Assembly (NCBI GenBank): GCA_035284745.1
Contig: JAYKIL010000008.1
Span: 248,001 to 312,000, forward strand
Source of the DNA: JAYKJB01 sp035284745 [NCBI: Candidatus Sericytochromatia bacterium]
GTDB lineage: Bacteria > Cyanobacteriota > Sericytochromatia > S15B-MN24
DNA: 64,000 nt
Reading direction: 5' to 3'
This document shows positions 62,352 to 64,000 of the stretch, in pieces. Position numbers and translations under genes: made by a program. Below the pieces are notes generated by a model. The model did not search any database. It was not told where the DNA came from and saw nothing but the letters and a program-made list of their open reading frames with translations. Position 1 is the stretch's first letter. Each line of letters opens with the position of its first letter.

Positions 62352-63299
62352 ATGAGTCCTTCAATCACACGCCTATCTCTCGCTCTGTTGAGTGCCTTAC
62401 TCATTGGAGGGGTTGTTTACGGCGTCTCACAAAAGCGAGCAGAGTCAACGGCGGCCTCCAGCGAACTCCCTTGTGACGTGTTCGCGGCGGATCCCCATGG
62501 GATGTTTCTTGTGCGTTTTCAATCCAAACTGGAGCCAGTCGCCTCACCGGAAGATTGGGCGCAAGGGGTCTTTCAAAAATTGCAGCACGGGGTTTCTGCG
62601 CCCAATTTTTCGGCAATCCCCACAGATGCCCGTCTGCTTGAGGCGGAGTATCGCAGGCCCCACTGGTTCTTGAAGATCAAGCTTAAGGAAAACCTCGGAT
62701 CGAATGGTGAGCGTTTAATGGTTGGGGCACTGGTGCAAACCTTTTTGGCGGGATTCCCCGAGGCGAAAGATGTGAAAATCACGCTCCTCAATGCCCAAGA
62801 CAAGCCCTTGAGCGGAGCCCATACCGACTTATCCGCACCATTGACCCGCTCAGATGTGGGCAATCAGCTGGGCAATACGAGCGAGGCGGGACCGATCAAG
62901 GCGACGCTCTGGTGGCCTGCGGCAGATACGCGGGATCTGATTCCAGTGGAGGTGAGCTTGGAGGGGGCCTCGGGGATCCCGCCTCGCGATTCACTGCAGC
63001 GCCTATTGAGAGGCCCAGGGTCTGGCGGAGGGCAATTCTTGACAGCCTTGGCAGTGGGGCCGAACGACCTGCACTGGAACAGACTTGAAAAGGGAACCGT
63101 ATTTCTTGACTGGCACGGTGGACGGCCGATTCCCCAGACGGCCGCGGCCAGCATACGAGCAATTGGCTTGACCTTGACAGAATTCCCCGAGGTGCGGGCG
63201 GTGCAAATTCTTCATAACGCGGTACCTTTGCCGGAGAAGGTGGGTCAATACGACTTGGCACAACCACTTCGTCGCAAGGCTTTGACGGCTCCAATATGA
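62352..63299 (+). CDS. Exported protein with two GerMN domains
   Basis: 315 residues. An N-terminal hydrophobic anchor or signal (LSLALLSALLIGGVVYGVS) is followed by two GerMN-type domains. The second is clearest: ATLWWPAADTRDLIPVEVSLE, DSLQRLLRGPGSGG, KGTVFLDWHGG and TLTEFPEVRAVQILHNA. GerM-like domains occur in spore germination proteins but also in non-sporulating bacteria as envelope proteins linked to amidases. ATG 62352 follows GAGAG. Its stop overlaps the next gene as ATGA, which fits a shared role in peptidoglycan handling. Confidence 0.85.
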   Translation: MSPSITRLSLALLSALLIGGVVYGVSQKRAESTAASSELPCDVFAADPHGMFLVRFQSKLEPVASPEDWAQGVFQKLQHGVSAPNFSAIPTDARLLEAEYRRPHWFLKIKLKENLGSNGERLMVGALVQTFLAGFPEAKDVKITLLNAQDKPLSGAHTDLSAPLTRSDVGNQLGNTSEAGPIKATLWWPAADTRDLIPVEVSLEGASGIPPRDSLQRLLRGPGSGGGQFLTALAVGPNDLHWNRLEKGTVFLDWHGGRPIPQTAAASIRAIGLTLTEFPEVRAVQILHNAVPLPEKVGQYDLAQPLRRKALTAPI

Positions 63300-64000
63300 A
63301 TCTTCTCACCTCCCTGTTGTGCCTTTTATTTCTGGGAATCTTCTCGCAACCGGCGGTCGCGAGGGAAATGCGGGCAGTCAGTCATATATTCTGGGACGCC
63401 GCGGGCGATGCCTTGGTGATAGAGAGTGATGGGCGATTAAACTCCCAGGCATCACAACTGGAAAACCCGGCCCGTTACGTCATCGATTTGCCCGGCACGC
63501 GCATGAGCAAGGCCTACTTGGGCCTGCCGGGGGTTCGACGCCACGGGGTCAATCGGGTTCGCGTGGGTCATGTGAATGCCTCCACTGTCAGGGTGGTGTT
63601 TGATCTTCAACGGGCCATTCATCCTCGCGTCGAAACGACCCCTCGCCGCCTGCTGATTTATCTCGATGACATCCCGAGGGCCCCGGTGCTCTCCCTGCCG
63701 GGGGCACAAGGAGTCATCGAAGGCATCCGGCTGCAAGGGGGCACGTTCTTGGTCGCGATGTCAAGACGACGCCCTTATTGGAGCCACGTCTGGCCCTTGA
63801 GCGATGATAGAACTCGCTTAACGCTTGTGTTCCCTCAAACCATCCTGGCGCCGGGAGTCTTTGGCACCGTGATGGTCCAGTCAAATGGGGTTGAACGCAT
63901 CATCGCATCCCAACGCGGGCCAGACGCGAGAGTGGAGTTCGATTGCAACGGAACCCCCGAGTTTGAGATCGCGCCACAGGAGAACGGTTGGTTGCTGGTG
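63296..64000 (+). CDS. AMIN-domain protein, probably an N-acetylmuramoyl-L-alanine amidase (3' partial)
   Basis: The frame is open to the window end, giving 235 residues. A signal peptide (LLTSLLCLLFLGIFSQPAVA) precedes repeated AMIN-type beta units: ARYVIDLPGTRMSKAYLGL, VNRVRVGHVNASTVRVVFDL and RLLIYLDDIP, then a second unit with TRLTLVFPQTIL. AMIN domains target amidases and secretins to the periplasmic peptidoglycan. The catalytic Amidase_3 domain would lie beyond the edge and cannot be seen, so a non-enzymatic AMIN protein is possible. Confidence 0.8.
   Translation, partial: MNLLTSLLCLLFLGIFSQPAVAREMRAVSHIFWDAAGDALVIESDGRLNSQASQLENPARYVIDLPGTRMSKAYLGLPGVRRHGVNRVRVGHVNASTVRVVFDLQRAIHPRVETTPRRLLIYLDDIPRAPVLSLPGAQGVIEGIRLQGGTFLVAMSRRRPYWSHVWPLSDDRTRLTLVFPQTILAPGVFGTVMVQSNGVERIIASQRGPDARVEFDCNGTPEFEIAPQENGWLLV

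Overview
The window is a gene-dense, moderately GC-rich stretch of bacterial chromosome with no rRNA, phage, transposon or CRISPR array. Starts are often GTG or TTG, spacers are short, and convergent neighbours often overlap at their stop codons. An AMIN-domain protein, a beta-barrel-like exported protein and a lipoprotein suggest a two-membrane envelope. The lineage cannot be fixed from sequence alone. The long NusB with a cyanobacteria-like N-terminal half, a CcmP-like shell protein, DUF2997 and pentapeptide repeats hint at the cyanobacterial sister lineages (Sericytochromatia/Vampirovibrionia). Armatimonadota- or Eremiobacterota-like bacteria remain possible.

Layout. 1-10048: a dcw cell-wall and division cluster (mraY, murD, ftsW, murG, murC, murB, ftsQ, DUF881, sbp, ftsZ) without ftsA, closed by a clear terminator. 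10078-15743: ileS, a TPR protein, DUF2997, a pentapeptide-repeat protein and a small exported barrel-like protein. 15727-22497 (minus): a class-I glutamine amidotransferase and a complete peptide ABC importer (two ATPases, binding lipoprotein, two permeases). 22666-24158: two exported proteins of unknown function. 24146-30645 (minus): a compact bacterial microcompartment (BMC) operon with RpiB, a DeoC fusion, two kinds of BMC-T, one BMC-H, three pentamer proteins, a CoA-acylating aldehyde dehydrogenase and a class II aldolase. It looks like a sugar-phosphate-utilizing BMC.

30695-41631: housekeeping genes (smpB, DUF177, rpmF, fabH, acpP, fabG, a glucosaminidase with 15 consecutive prolines, thyX, a pseudouridine synthase, fabF, rnc, rpe) and an 8-oxoguanine deaminase. 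41628-50967 (minus): efp-accB-accC, nusB-ftsY, tRNA-Leu(UAG), a secreted cyclophilin, agmatinase and selA-selB. 51127-58283 (plus): a phosphatase, two FlhA-derived proteins in tandem with no other flagellar or type III genes, a DHH-CBS-CBS-tRNA nucleotidyltransferase, a rhomboid-free M50 metalloprotease and an HD protein. 58301-64000: a small helical protein, a GH38 alpha-mannosidase, an exported Pro-rich protein, a double-GerMN lipoprotein-like protein and the start of an AMIN-domain protein cut by the window end.

The two most notable systems are the BMC operon and the orphan pair of FlhA-like proteins. The BMC operon would isomerise and cleave pentose or deoxypentose phosphates, then trap the aldehyde for conversion to acyl-CoA. 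The FlhA-like pair is embedded in an overlapping operon with tRNA-end processing and membrane-protease genes.
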